The notes: generated by a model not told the origin, from the sequence alone. A stretch of 64,000 nt of DNA from JBNJGB01 sp051747385 (GCA_051747385.1 JBNJGB010000014.1:89782-153781); one strand, 5' to 3'; positions 18,227 to 27,649 are shown, numbered from the stretch's first letter. Made by a program: numbers and translations.

Positions 18227-18997
18227 TCACCACTCCCGGGTGAACACCCAGCGCCGGTCGTCGGACAGGTCGCGCCGATAGGCGTAGCCGCCCTCGTCGA
18301 AGTCCTTCAGCCCCTCCGGGGACTCCAGGCGCCGGGTGATCATGAACCGCGCCATGGCGCCGCGGGCCCGCTTGGCCATGAGCCCGACGACCTTCACCTT
18401 CCCGTCCCGGATCTCCTTGAATACCGGGGTGACGACGGGCCCCGCCAGGACGTCCTCGTCCACGACCCTGAAGTACTCGTGGGAGGCCAGGTTCACGAGG
18501 GTCGGATCCGGCTGCTGCTCGAGGGCCGCGTTCAGCACGCGCGTCGGCCGATCCCCCCAGAACTCGTAGAGGTTCTTCCCCCTCGGGTTGTCCAGCCGCG
18601 CGCCCATCTCCAGGCGATAGGGCTGCATCAGGTCCAGCGGGCGCAACACGCCGTACAGCCCCGAGAGGATGGCCAGGTGCCCTTGGGCCCAGGCCAGGTC
18701 GTCGGCGTCGAGGGTGGCGGCGTCCAGGCCCGAGTAGGTGTCCCCCGCGAACGTCAGCACCGCCTGCTTGGCGTTGTCCGGGGTGAAGGGCGCCTCGAAC
18801 CGCTGGAAGCGCTCGTGGTTGAGGTCCGCCAGCCTGTCGCTGATCTTCATCAGCCGCTTCAGATCCTCGCGGCTCAGCCTCCGCGCGACCTCCACGAGCG
18901 CCTCGGCGTCCTCGAGGAGCCTCGGCTCGGTGAATGGGAGATCCCGCTCCGGCGGCTCCAGGTCCAGCTTCTTCGCGGGTGAGATCACCGCCAGCAT
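18227..18997 (-). CDS. yaaA: YaaA family peroxide-stress protein
   Basis: A 256-residue member of the YaaA (UPF0246/DUF328) family. The diagnostic N-terminus ISPAKKLD is at residues 5-12. LSGLYGVLRPLDLMQPYRLEMG, NLYEFWG and NLASHEYF are all present. In E. coli, YaaA lowers free intracellular iron during peroxide stress, and it has a DNA-binding fold. Length is standard. GAGGAGGGCACG precedes the ATG. Confidence 0.95.
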   Translation of the reverse strand: MLAVISPAKKLDLEPPERDLPFTEPRLLEDAEALVEVARRLSREDLKRLMKISDRLADLNHERFQRFEAPFTPDNAKQAVLTFAGDTYSGLDAATLDADDLAWAQGHLAILSGLYGVLRPLDLMQPYRLEMGARLDNPRGKNLYEFWGDRPTRVLNAALEQQPDPTLVNLASHEYFRVVDEDVLAGPVVTPVFKEIRDGKVKVVGLMAKRARGAMARFMITRRLESPEGLKDFDEGGYAYRRDLSDDRRWVFTREW

Positions 18998-19126
18998 CGT
19001 GCCCTCCTCGTATCGACCGGGATGCGACTAGAACGCGGTGCGGCCGTCAAGGGCGGACCCGAGGCACACGCCGCCGCGGACGGCAGCGCCCCGAGAAGCG
19101 AAGGCGACACCCCGGGCCAGGATCGG

Positions 19127-21031
19127 CTAGCGGCCGAGGGGGATGCGCAGGCCGACGCCCCAGGCCTCCGACTCCGGCTCGTAGGTCGCGGTGACGGCGA
19201 CGTTCTTGTACTGGACCCCCGCCTCGAGGTTCATCCGACCCTCCATGCTGCCGGTCTCGGTGACCCGCTCGCCGGTGTAGCCGACGCCGCCGAGGGCCTT
19301 CCAGTCGTCGTTCACGTCGTAGCCCATGAGCAGGTTGGCGCGGTTGCCCATCAGCGTGTTGCCGCGCAGGTCCAGGCCGCCGGACAGTCGCCCGGACACG
19401 CGCCCCACGGCGTACTCGAGCACCGTGTCCACCTCGTGGGACATCTGCTGGTGCTCTGCCATCCAGTTGGCCTTGTAGTCGACGAGGAAGCCGCGGAACT
19501 GCTCCGGGTCCTTCCAGCCCAGGCTGGCGGCCATGGACTGGATGCGCCGCTCGCTCAGGTTGAGGGTCGCCTCGCCCTCGGCGGTCCAGTTGTTCTTCTC
19601 GTACTCGCCGCCGACGTCGAGGGTGGTCGTGCCCTCGCTCATGGCCACGTCCAGCTCGGCCTTCAGGTCCTCCTCCGTCCAGGCGACGCCGGCCTCGGCG
19701 CCCTCGAGAGTGCCCGCGCCGGCGGCGGCGTGCGCGGACAGGCCGCCGCCCTCCGGCGCGGCCATCGCCCAGGACAGACGACCACCCTCCCCTTCGGGAC
19801 CCGCCTGCTGGCGCATCCCGACGGTGTTCCGCTCGTCCGCCTGGAGCGTAGCGGCCGTGGAGCGGGTCATGTCGCCCTCGGCGTTCCTGGAGAGCTCGTG
19901 CGACGTGCTCAGCCGGCCCTCGAGGTCCTCGCGGGACAGCCCGAAGGAGAAGCTCTCGTCGCCGGGGTCGTACTCGCCCTCGACGGTCTGCCGCTCGCCC
20001 TCCTCCCCGAGGACGATCCGGCCGTTCACCTTCGTGGCGGGCTCCGCCTCGCCGCCCCGGGTGTCCGACACGCCCGCGGCGACCTCCAGCGGGGTGCCGC
20101 GCACCTTGGAGGTCAGGCCCCCGTCGAGGGTCACGACGGTCTTGCCGGTGTCGTCGATGCTCACCGTGCCCTCGCCGGTCACCTCGCCCTCGTCCATCTT
20201 GCGCTCGACGCCGGCCGCCGCCGTGACGGTGGTGGGCTCGCCCCTGTCGTACTCGCCGGTGACGGAGGCGCTCAGCCCCTCCGCCTCGTAGGCCACGCTG
20301 GCGGACGCGGCCTGCACGACGAGGTTCTGGATCTGTCCGGGGTCGACGCTCGCGCCGGCCGTCCAGCCGCCGCCCAGGTCGAACTCCTGCTCCACGGCGG
20401 GGATGTCCATGTTGGACAGGTACGCGGCCACGGCGGCGCCGATGGCGGCGGTGCCCAGGGAGATGGCGATGGTGCGCGGGTGCTCCTCGACCCAGCCGCT
20501 GACGTCCTTCAGGACAGCCTGGCCGTCCTCGCCCTCGAGCCAGCCGTTGGCCGCCTCCTCCAGCTTCGGCATCAGAGCCGTGACGAGCTTCTGGACGGCC
20601 TCCGCCTCGGACGCCTCGTCCATGAGGCCGCCGGCGGCGCCCTCCTTCGTCGGCTCGATCAGCCCTGGAAGCTCTTCCGCAGCCGCGGAGACGCCGTCCT
20701 GCGCGTAGCCGAGCAGCGCCTCCAGGGACGTGTGCTCCTGGACCACCTCGAACAGCTTGCCGCCGAGCCAGTTGCCCAGGGACTGCTCCCAGGTCGCCTT
20801 CACGGCCTCGAGTCGGGCCTTCTCCTCTTCCTCGGCGTCCTTGGCGCCCTCTCCCTCCGGAGAGGCCTCGCGCTGGACGGCGCCCTCCGGCGCCAGCATG
20901 GCCGCGCCCTCTTCGTAGGAGGCTGCGCGAAGCCGCCCCCGCTGCGGACCGCCGGCCGGGACCGCGCCCGGCTCGGCAGCTCTGGACTCGTCGCCGGACT
21001 TCCGTCGCGAGGTGCTCTCGTAGCTGTTCAT
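19127..21031 (-). CDS. Beta-repeat-rich protein with eCIS-cargo-like N-terminal motif
   Basis: A 634-residue protein that I cannot assign to a known family. There is no signal peptide. The N-terminal 60 residues are polar and contain ASYEEGAAMLAP...AVQREA (about 37-56), a motif style I associate with proteins linked to extracellular contractile injection systems or DUF4157-type proteins. A helical region (70-185) is followed by one hydrophobic helix (about 187-206). Residues ~210-634 are a long run of alternating, Gly/Glu/Thr-rich beta strands, ending in a strand-like GVGLRIPLGR. This looks like a beta-barrel or stacked-strand domain. The start at 21031 is chosen because GGAGGGCCCG precedes that ATG; an ATG 15 bases upstream has no such site. 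It is divergent from a patatin gene. Confidence 0.8.
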   Translation of the reverse strand: MNSYESTSRRKSGDESRAAEPGAVPAGGPQRGRLRAASYEEGAAMLAPEGAVQREASPEGEGAKDAEEEEKARLEAVKATWEQSLGNWLGGKLFEVVQEHTSLEALLGYAQDGVSAAAEELPGLIEPTKEGAAGGLMDEASEAEAVQKLVTALMPKLEEAANGWLEGEDGQAVLKDVSGWVEEHPRTIAISLGTAAIGAAVAAYLSNMDIPAVEQEFDLGGGWTAGASVDPGQIQNLVVQAASASVAYEAEGLSASVTGEYDRGEPTTVTAAAGVERKMDEGEVTGEGTVSIDDTGKTVVTLDGGLTSKVRGTPLEVAAGVSDTRGGEAEPATKVNGRIVLGEEGERQTVEGEYDPGDESFSFGLSREDLEGRLSTSHELSRNAEGDMTRSTAATLQADERNTVGMRQQAGPEGEGGRLSWAMAAPEGGGLSAHAAAGAGTLEGAEAGVAWTEEDLKAELDVAMSEGTTTLDVGGEYEKNNWTAEGEATLNLSERRIQSMAASLGWKDPEQFRGFLVDYKANWMAEHQQMSHEVDTVLEYAVGRVSGRLSGGLDLRGNTLMGNRANLLMGYDVNDDWKALGGVGYTGERVTETGSMEGRMNLEAGVQYKNVAVTATYEPESEAWGVGLRIPLGR

Positions 21032-21222
21032 CGGGCCCTCCGCCATGGGCGTTCAGGTCGGCCCGCGCACACACACCGGCACAGCCTAGCAGATCCTCCG
21101 GCGCCGATCACCCGCCTTCCGGTGTGGGCTTGCGCCGGGCGGTCGTGGACCGGCCTCCCGCCGAGCGCTATCCTCTCGCCGCCCGCACGTCCGGTCGGAC
21201 ACGCCCCGCTCGTGGAGCCGAG

Positions 21223-22416
21223 ATGAACGAACGCTATCGGATCCTCACGTTCGACGGAGGCCCCAGCGCCCCCACGTACATCCGGGTCCTCCGGCAGCTC
21301 GAGCAGGAGCACCCGGGGCTCCTCGGCGCGGCGGACCTCTTCGCCGGGACCTCGTCGGGCGCCATGTCGGCGCTGTACTTCGCGCAGTTCTCCAAGGAGG
21401 AGCGCGCGGCCCGCGGCCTGGAGATCATCGACGATCTGATCGGGTTCAACGACGCCATCCTCGGCGCCCTGCGCCCGGGGCTGCGGGGCATCGTACGGCT
21501 GGGGACGGGCGTCCTGTCCATGCAGCCCGGCCGCCCGTTCCGACGTCTCCTGGAGCGGACGTACGCGCGGTCCCCGCGGTTCGGGGACCTGGCGTCGGAC
21601 GTGGTCATCGTCTCCTATCGGGTGCTCCCCGACGAGGACGGCGACGACAAGCGCGGGCCGAAGATCTACCGGTACGACGCCCGGGAGGGGGCGCGGGGCG
21701 ACGATGCCGAGGTGCCCACGGCCGAGGTGGCCCTCCGGAGCAGCGCGCTGCCGATGCTGCTCCCGGTGCAGACCGAGCACGTGGACGGCGCCATCTTCGC
21801 CAACAACCCGGCCATGTGCGCGGTGGTGGACTACCTCTCCGAGGAGATCTGGGCCTCCGACGAGGGGCGCCTGGCCCCGGAGGACCTGGTGGAGCTGCCC
21901 TTCCACCTGGTCATGCGGAGCGGGCAGCGCTATCGCCCCGTCACCGCGGAGCACGCCGAGCAGCGCCACCGCCTCGTCTCCGATCGCCTCGCGCGGCTGG
22001 TGGTGCTCTCCATGGGTGGCGACGATCCCGCCTTCGGGAGCTGGGTCACGCGCGCCCTGCTGCGGACCGGCCTGAGCGCCTGGGGCTGGCTCCCGTGGAA
22101 CTTTGCGCCGACCTATCCGATGCTCCTGATGCAGCTCTTCCTCAACAGCGGCGGTCGCGGCGTCAGCTACCAGGCGAGCCAGCTGTTGGGCGAGCGGTTC
22201 CTCCGCCTCGCCCTGACCCCGGCCGATCGCCGCCTGCTGGAGACGTTCGCGTACTCGGTGCTGGGCGGGGAGCGTCGTGTCCGGCGCGCGGCCGAGGCCA
22301 CGGTCCACCGGTGGCTCGCCGAGGCCCGGCGCCCGCCCGATCCCGGCAGGAAGCCCCTGCTGCCCACCTGGGAGGACACCCGCTCCTGGGTCGGCGACCA
22401 GTGGATGCCCGGGTAG
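21223..22416 (+). CDS. Patatin-like phospholipase
   Basis: A 397-residue patatin-family lipid acyl hydrolase. The glycine-rich oxyanion motif DGGP lies at 11-14, the nucleophile Ser44 in GTSSG (42-46), and the catalytic Asp in DGAIFANNPA near residue 188. The C-terminal half is longer than in minimal patatins and includes a Trp/Pro-rich segment (WGWLPWNFAPTYPMLL) that may contact membrane. No signal peptide is visible, so it is cytosolic or delivered otherwise. It is divergent from the beta-rich protein (191 bp between starts). A short repeat begins right after the stop. Confidence 0.9.
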   Translation: MNERYRILTFDGGPSAPTYIRVLRQLEQEHPGLLGAADLFAGTSSGAMSALYFAQFSKEERAARGLEIIDDLIGFNDAILGALRPGLRGIVRLGTGVLSMQPGRPFRRLLERTYARSPRFGDLASDVVIVSYRVLPDEDGDDKRGPKIYRYDAREGARGDDAEVPTAEVALRSSALPMLLPVQTEHVDGAIFANNPAMCAVVDYLSEEIWASDEGRLAPEDLVELPFHLVMRSGQRYRPVTAEHAEQRHRLVSDRLARLVVLSMGGDDPAFGSWVTRALLRTGLSAWGWLPWNFAPTYPMLLMQLFLNSGGRGVSYQASQLLGERFLRLALTPADRRLLETFAYSVLGGERRVRRAAEATVHRWLAEARRPPDPGRKPLLPTWEDTRSWVGDQWMPG

Positions 22417-22445
22417 GGGTCAAGCCTGCTCACTTCTCATTTCCC
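22417..22445 (+). repeat. Short interspersed repeat, copy 1
   Basis: Shares the core GGTCAARCCTRCTCACTTCT with 33938-33966. Both copies lie within 15 bp after the stop codon of a plus-strand gene. Copy 1 runs directly into GACCGCCGGGGACGG (22446-22460), which is the end sequence of the ~255-bp MITE-like family. Confidence 0.65.
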
Positions 22446-22465
22446 GACCGCCGGGGACGGCGGCC

Positions 22466-22999
22466 CTACCCCGCGCTTCGGTGCTGGTGGTGGGCGCGGA
22501 CCCGGGCCAGGAAGTCCTCTCGCGCGGCGGGGTCCCGCAGGTGTCGCTCGTCCTCCAGGGGGAAGTCGGGCCGGTGCGCCGCCAGGGCCGCGGCGAAGGC
22601 TCCCGAGCCCCGCCCGACGACGCGACCGGGGGCGTCGTGCACGTCCGTGTCCCGCAGGCCACAGCTCGGCGAGCGACTCTTCAGGACCCAGCCGTCCAGG
22701 GGGCCGAGGCGGGCGTCCAGGTCGTCGGCGAGGGCCCGGAGGGCGACCGTCACGTCGAGGGACGGATCCTCCACGCCAAGGACCCGGCGCTCGCCGTCGC
22801 GCTCGACCACTCGTATGGGCGGCCGGGGCACCCCGAGGGCCACCTCCACCTCCGGGCAGAAGGGCACGAGCGTGACCTCCCGCGCCAGCGCCGCGCACAC
22901 TTCGGGCGCGTGCCTGTGGTCGCCGTCCCAGCGCACCCGCCGGCCCAGGAGGCAAGCGCTCACGCCCACCCGCGGGCGGCCGGCTTTCGCGGCGCTCAT
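22466..22999 (-). CDS. DUF523 family protein
   Basis: A 177-residue protein. SACLLGRRVRWDGDH near the N-terminus, FCPEVEVALGVPRPPI, and KSRSPSCGLRDTDVHD are the signature motifs of DUF523, which carries conserved cysteines of unknown role. Its ATG overlaps the stop of the DUF72 gene in an ATGA junction, so it is the last gene of a tightly coupled three-gene operon. It converges on the patatin gene at 21223. Confidence 0.88.
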   Translation of the reverse strand: MSAAKAGRPRVGVSACLLGRRVRWDGDHRHAPEVCAALAREVTLVPFCPEVEVALGVPRPPIRVVERDGERRVLGVEDPSLDVTVALRALADDLDARLGPLDGWVLKSRSPSCGLRDTDVHDAPGRVVGRGSGAFAAALAAHRPDFPLEDERHLRDPAAREDFLARVRAHHQHRSAG

Positions 23000-23739
23000 C
23001 GCTCCCGCCGTTCGCGGACCATGTCGAGGAGCGTCAGCGCGTCGTGGGGCGCCGCCCCCTCCGAGTCGTTGTCGAAGTAGACGTGGACGTCCCGCCCCTC
23101 CGAGGTCCAGCCGTGCACGCGATCGGCCCAGCGGGACAGGTGCTCCCGACTGTAGGCGGAGGCGTACAGGCGGGTGTGCCCGTGGAGGCGGACGTACACC
23201 ATGTCCGTGGTGACGACCTCCCACATGGGCCAGCCAGGGGCGTCGGACCAGCAGACCGCCACGCCGTGCTCGCCCAGGCAGGCAGCCACCTCGCCGTCGA
23301 ACCAGGACGGATCCCGAAGCTCCACGGCGTGGCGCGTGTCGTCCCAGGCACCCAGGGTCTCCGCGAAGCGCGCCAGCCGCTCCGGGTTCCGCTGGAACGA
23401 GGCCGGAAGCTGCCAGACGACCGCCGCGAGCTTGTGCCCCAGGTGCCGCGCGGTGTCCCGCGACCGGGCGACGGGCTCCTCCGGGTCCTTCAGCTTCTTG
23501 TTGTGGGTGACGTAGCGGTGTCCCTTGATGGCGAAGCGGAAGTCGTCGGGGGTCTCGTCGCGCCACCGCTCGAAGGTCTCCGGCTTCTGGAGGCGGTAGA
23601 AGGTGCCGTTGACCTCCACGGACGTGAAGCGCTCCGCGCAGAACGCCAGCCAGCGGCGCCTGGGCGTGTCTCCGTAGAAGCCCTCGCGCCAGGCGTCGTA
23701 GTTCCAGCCGCTCGTGCCCACGAAGACCCGGCCCGACAT
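22996..23739 (-). CDS. DUF72 family protein (YecE-like)
   Basis: A 247-residue TIM-barrel-like DUF72 protein. Typical motifs: VGTSGWNYDAWREGFYG at the start, FTSVEVNGTFYRLQ, FAIKGHRYVTHNKKL, AVVWQLPASF, HAVELRDPSW, YVRLHGH and VYFDND. Biochemical function in the family is not settled. The ATG overlaps the last base of the upstream patatin stop (TGATG), and its own stop overlaps the DUF523 start (ATGA). The coupling implies equal expression of the three proteins. Confidence 0.93.
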   Translation of the reverse strand: MSGRVFVGTSGWNYDAWREGFYGDTPRRRWLAFCAERFTSVEVNGTFYRLQKPETFERWRDETPDDFRFAIKGHRYVTHNKKLKDPEEPVARSRDTARHLGHKLAAVVWQLPASFQRNPERLARFAETLGAWDDTRHAVELRDPSWFDGEVAACLGEHGVAVCWSDAPGWPMWEVVTTDMVYVRLHGHTRLYASAYSREHLSRWADRVHGWTSEGRDVHVYFDNDSEGAAPHDALTLLDMVRERRER

Positions 23740-24446
23740 CACGCGACCTCCCCCGCCGCCGCATCGTCGTCGCGGAGGACGGCCCGGGCCAGGCGTCGCG
23801 CCTCCTCCACCTGCCCGTCGAAGTCGCCGAGGCTCCAGAACCGCGCCCCGGATCGCGGCGTCCGGACCACCACGACCTCCTCGAGGCCCTCGTCGACCTG
23901 GCGCCCCGCCGTCCGCTCCACCAGGTGCACGATCGTCGGCCGGGCGCCCCCGCGCCACCGCCGCACGGCCGCGAGGCCGACCCGGTCCACGGCGCCCCCG
24001 TCCGAGTACGCGACCCCATCGACCTCCACCGGTGCGAAGACCGCGGGCATGGCGCAGGACGCCGCCACACTCTCCGGCAGGGGCCCGCTCCGGAGGAGGC
24101 GGTACGTCCGACCGGGCCCGGCGACGCCGGCCGCGAATGGCCGGCCCAGGTCCTCGAACCGGGGCGGCAGGAGCTGTCGGAGCCTGCCCAGGATCCGCTC
24201 CAAGGAGAAGACGCCGCGCCACGGGCGTCCGTGGGGACGCATCAGCGACAGAGGCGTCCGCGTGGACAGCTCCTCGGCGACATCCCGCGCGGGCAACCCC
24301 GCAGCCCAGAGAGCCCCGACCAGGGCGCCGGAGGACGTCCCGCAGACGGCGCCCGCCTCCAGGCCGGCCTCCTCGACGGCGCGGAGGAAGCCGACGTGGC
24401 GGGCGAACGCGAGGAAGCCGCTCGACAGCACGATGTCTGTGGCCAT
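23739..24446 (-). CDS. Small patatin-like protein
   Basis: A 235-residue patatin-type serine hydrolase, first gene of the patatin-DUF72-DUF523 operon. The usual glycine-rich oxyanion loop (GGGxRG) is replaced by LSSGFLAFARHVGFL; a few bacterial patatins share this variant. The nucleophile lies in GTSSGALVGAL (near residue 38), the catalytic Asp in YSDGGAVDRV. GGAGACCCTG precedes the ATG. It is divergent from the TPR gene (127 bp). Substrate is unknown; the altered oxyanion loop may change activity. Confidence 0.85.
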   Translation of the reverse strand: MATDIVLSSGFLAFARHVGFLRAVEEAGLEAGAVCGTSSGALVGALWAAGLPARDVAEELSTRTPLSLMRPHGRPWRGVFSLERILGRLRQLLPPRFEDLGRPFAAGVAGPGRTYRLLRSGPLPESVAASCAMPAVFAPVEVDGVAYSDGGAVDRVGLAAVRRWRGGARPTIVHLVERTAGRQVDEGLEEVVVVRTPRSGARFWSLGDFDGQVEEARRLARAVLRDDDAAAGEVA

Positions 24447-24573
24447 CAGGGTCTCCGTGCGGGGAAGGTCGGCGGCGGACGACGGCGCGATCGTGGATCG
24501 CAGGCCCCGGACGCGGACGGGACAACGGGCCCCGCTTTGACACCTTCCGGAGAGCCTGCATACCATCCCTCCG

Positions 24574-25902
24574 ATGCGCGAGACCACACACCCGCTGGCC
24601 TGGCTCGTCGCCGCGGCCTGCCTGACGGCCGGGGTGGCCCACGCGGACGTCGAGCGCGTGATCCCTCCGGGCCAGGAGCGGATCATCAGCGACATGCTGA
24701 GGACCGGGGACGACCTCCCGGGCGAGTGTCGCCTGAAGCAGGCCGCCATCCGGCGCGGGCACATCCTCGTGCGCTACCTGTGCGGGGCGGACGATGCCGA
24801 GGCGCGCGTCGTGCTGTATCCGCCGGGTCGCGCGGACGACCCCACGGCCCGGACGGAGCGGTTCGACGTGGTCGGGGTGGAGGGACACGACCCGCCCGAC
24901 GGCCTCGTCGACGCCCTGGCCGAGCGGATCCGCGACACCGAGGAGCGCTTTCACTGGCTGAAGGTGCGGGGCGAGGTCCACGCCGGCGGGCCCGTGGAGC
25001 CGACGGCGCCCCTGCCCCCGCCGGGCTCGGAGGAGCTCCCGACCCGAGAGCTGGACCCGGAGCACATCGCCCTGTTCGAGGAGGGCATGGAGTTGTACCG
25101 GGCGAAGGAGCACCGGGAGGCCCTCGAGCGCTTCATGACCCTGGCGCACGAGGATCCGCACTTCGCGGGCGCCCTGGGGATGGTGGTCGCCAACCTGGCG
25201 CCGACCCACCCGGACGCGGAGGACGTGGCCCGATACGCCGAGCAGGCCGACGCGGATCCCGACGATCCGGTGAAGCAGTTCGTGGCAGGGGTGGCCGCGC
25301 ACTACTCCGCCCACTACAAGGCGGCGACCTCCGAGCGGAAGGCGGAGCTGTACCGGCAGACGATCGACTACCTGGAGCGTGCACGGCAGGAGCTGGACCT
25401 CGAGCCGCGGATCTTCATCTACCTGGCGGTGAGTCACTACCGCCTCGGCCACCAGGAGGAGGCGGAGAAGCTCATCGAGCGCGGCGTGCAGCTGGCTACC
25501 CACGACCCGGACGCCTACTACTGCCGTGCCGAGATCCTCCACCGGAAGGACGTGGACCGGGCCCTGGCGGACCTGGGCACGTACCTCGAGATGATCGACC
25601 GCTTCCGCGAGGCCGGCGGCTGGGTCTCGCAGGGGAAGATCCGACGCGTGGAGGCCATGCGGGATCATCTCCGGAAGGTCGCGGCCGGCGACGCGAAGCT
25701 CTCGGAGCTGTTCGACCCGCTCGCAGGCGACACGCCGGGGTTCGCCGAGGAGCCGCCCTCCGGCGTCGACCAGACCGTGCGCTCCCCGGAGGGGTTCGCG
25801 ACGCTGATCGCCATCGTGGCCGGGGCAGCGGGCATGATCCTGTTCGCGGGCCTCCTGCTGTCCCGGCGCCGGCGGCGCTCCGGGGATCCCGCGGCCTCAT
25901 GA
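24574..25902 (+). CDS. Exported TPR protein with C-terminal membrane anchor
   Basis: A 442-residue protein. A signal peptide (hydrophobic core WLVAAACLTAGVAHA) is followed by a beta-rich domain (25-145) and several tetratricopeptide repeats (about 165-340; e.g. GMELYRAKEHREALERFMTLA and IYLAVSHYRLGHQEEAEKLIERG). A C-terminal hydrophobic helix IAIVAGAAGMILFAGLLL and an Arg-rich tail anchor it in the membrane. TPRs mediate protein contacts. Its stop overlaps the next start (ATGA), so it is translationally coupled with the polytopic membrane protein that follows. No ribosome-binding site is obvious before the ATG. Confidence 0.87.
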   Translation: MRETTHPLAWLVAAACLTAGVAHADVERVIPPGQERIISDMLRTGDDLPGECRLKQAAIRRGHILVRYLCGADDAEARVVLYPPGRADDPTARTERFDVVGVEGHDPPDGLVDALAERIRDTEERFHWLKVRGEVHAGGPVEPTAPLPPPGSEELPTRELDPEHIALFEEGMELYRAKEHREALERFMTLAHEDPHFAGALGMVVANLAPTHPDAEDVARYAEQADADPDDPVKQFVAGVAAHYSAHYKAATSERKAELYRQTIDYLERARQELDLEPRIFIYLAVSHYRLGHQEEAEKLIERGVQLATHDPDAYYCRAEILHRKDVDRALADLGTYLEMIDRFREAGGWVSQGKIRRVEAMRDHLRKVAAGDAKLSELFDPLAGDTPGFAEEPPSGVDQTVRSPEGFATLIAIVAGAAGMILFAGLLLSRRRRRSGDPAAS

Positions 25903-27539
25903 CCATCTCCTCGGGCCTCCTGGAGATCGTCCAGAGCCTCGTGGCGGCGCTGCTCCTCGGGCTCGCGGTCTGGTCCGTGCCGGCGGCGTGGCTCCGCGCG
26001 GGGCGGACGGTGCGGGGCTGGGGCCGGCTCGCGGTCGGAGCCGTCGTCCTCGCCGTGATCGCGGCCGCGGTGCTCCGCTGGTTCGTGGCGCCCCACCGCC
26101 TGGCCGCCATCTTCATCGGCTACAAGCAGACCTCGCAGGCCCTGTCGCTCCTGCCCGTGAGCCACTACGGCGTCGGATCGCAGGCGCTCCACCACGCCCT
26201 CTTCGCGGCCTTCCCCGCGGATCACCGGACCATCGTATGGGCGAACGCCGTGATGGGCGTGCTCACCGTGCCCCTGGCCGGTGCGTGGGCGGGCACGCTG
26301 CTCCGGGATCGGCGCGCGGGCGCCGTCGCGGCGATCCTGGTCGCCCTCGTGCCGCTGTTCGTGCGGAACGACACCTCCGAGGCCAACCACGTGCCATGCC
26401 TGCTGTGGGCCTTCGGCGGCCTGGTGCTGCTCCAGGGATGGATCGCCACCGGCCGTCGGCTCCCCGGCCTCGCAGCGGTGTCGCTGCTTGCCCTCGCCAG
26501 CATCTCCCGGCCGGAGATGCCCGCGCTGGTGGCGACCATGGTCCTCGTGACCCTCGTGAGCGGCCGGACGCCGCGCGAGCGCCTCCGTGACCCGGTCGCC
26601 TGGGCCGGCGTGGCGGCGTTCCTGGCGCTGGTGACGCCCCACCTCCTCCACGTGGCGAACGCGGTCGACGCCCTGCGCCGGACCGCCAGCCTCCCGGGAG
26701 ACCCTGTGCAGGGGGGCCTGGCGCTCCTCGGGCGCGTCCTGGACCTGAACGTGCTCGTGCGGCCGGACCTGTTCCCGGTGGGGCTGACCGCGGCCGCCGC
26801 AGTCGCGCTGCTGGTGCCGGGGCCGGCGGGTCGACGCAGCGATCTGGGCCTGCTCGTGCTCGTGGCCGCCGCGCTGGCGCTGTACGTCGTCGACCTCGAC
26901 CTGGCGAACATGGCACGGGTGCAGGTGCCTGCCGCGCTGTTCACGACGGTGCTGGCCGCCGGGGGGCTGTCGCGCGTAGCGGGCCGGCTGGGGACATGGC
27001 CCGGCGCCGTCGTCGGGGGCGTCGCCGTCGCGACGGCCGTGCCGAGCGTGTCGACCCTCTGGGCCCCGACGAACGAGGCGACGGAGGAGCGCCTCGTGCG
27101 GGCGGCGCGCGCCGCCCTGCCCGAGGAGGACGTCACGCTGGTGCGCCTGCACGAGAGCGATCGGCGCGACCGCAGCGGTCCCGGCCGCTTCACGCACTAT
27201 CACTTTCCGGACTACCTGTTCCGCCCGCCCGGCGGGTCGGCGATGCTCCGCCCCGTGACCTCGTTCCTGGACTCGCCGGACTTCGCGGTGCCCGCCTACT
27301 TCTTCCGGGGCATGCGCTGCTACGCGGAGTTCCGGCCCCGCGAGACGCCGCCGCCCGAGGGACGCCACACGCACCCGGCCTGCCGCGCCATGGCAGAGCG
27401 ATTCCGCCTCGAGCCGATCGTCGAGTGGGAGGTGCCGAACCACGGCGACGTGTGGATCGAGTACTACGGGACCGCGCCGACGCTGACCGTCGGGCTGTAC
27501 CGGGTGCGGCCGAAAGCCGGCGACGGGGAGCGTCGCTGA
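25899..27539 (+). CDS. Polytopic membrane protein, GT39/ArnT-like (GT-C fold)
   Basis: A 546-residue integral membrane protein with about ten to twelve helices in the first ~390 residues and a soluble C-terminal domain (~400-546). The first loop, the charged residues between helices and overall shape resemble GT-C glycosyltransferases of the PMT/ArnT type (dolichyl- or polyprenyl-phosphate sugar donors), but the DE/DD motif of the first loop is not clearly present, so the assignment is tentative. The C-terminal part contains HYHFPDYLFRPPGG and a Cys pair. The start overlaps the TPR stop by four bases (ATGA). Confidence 0.75.
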   Translation: MTISSGLLEIVQSLVAALLLGLAVWSVPAAWLRAGRTVRGWGRLAVGAVVLAVIAAAVLRWFVAPHRLAAIFIGYKQTSQALSLLPVSHYGVGSQALHHALFAAFPADHRTIVWANAVMGVLTVPLAGAWAGTLLRDRRAGAVAAILVALVPLFVRNDTSEANHVPCLLWAFGGLVLLQGWIATGRRLPGLAAVSLLALASISRPEMPALVATMVLVTLVSGRTPRERLRDPVAWAGVAAFLALVTPHLLHVANAVDALRRTASLPGDPVQGGLALLGRVLDLNVLVRPDLFPVGLTAAAAVALLVPGPAGRRSDLGLLVLVAAALALYVVDLDLANMARVQVPAALFTTVLAAGGLSRVAGRLGTWPGAVVGGVAVATAVPSVSTLWAPTNEATEERLVRAARAALPEEDVTLVRLHESDRRDRSGPGRFTHYHFPDYLFRPPGGSAMLRPVTSFLDSPDFAVPAYFFRGMRCYAEFRPRETPPPEGRHTHPACRAMAERFRLEPIVEWEVPNHGDVWIEYYGTAPTLTVGLYRVRPKAGDGERR

Positions 27540-27649
27540 CGACCGGAGGCCCAGGCGGTTTCGCGCGCAACGCCCTCGTGGCGCGCCATGGGTGGATCCG
27601 GCGGACGTCCGTGAGAAGGATGGGGGTCCCCCGTCGACGCAGGGTGACC

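Noticed and set aside
22466..25668. Very long minus-strand frames (534 and 890 codons) around the DUF72 gene
   Set aside because: Only their 3' parts match DUF523 and DUF72; the upstream parts are antisense or out-of-frame to the TPR gene and the patatin. True starts are fixed by the overlapping stop/start junctions.
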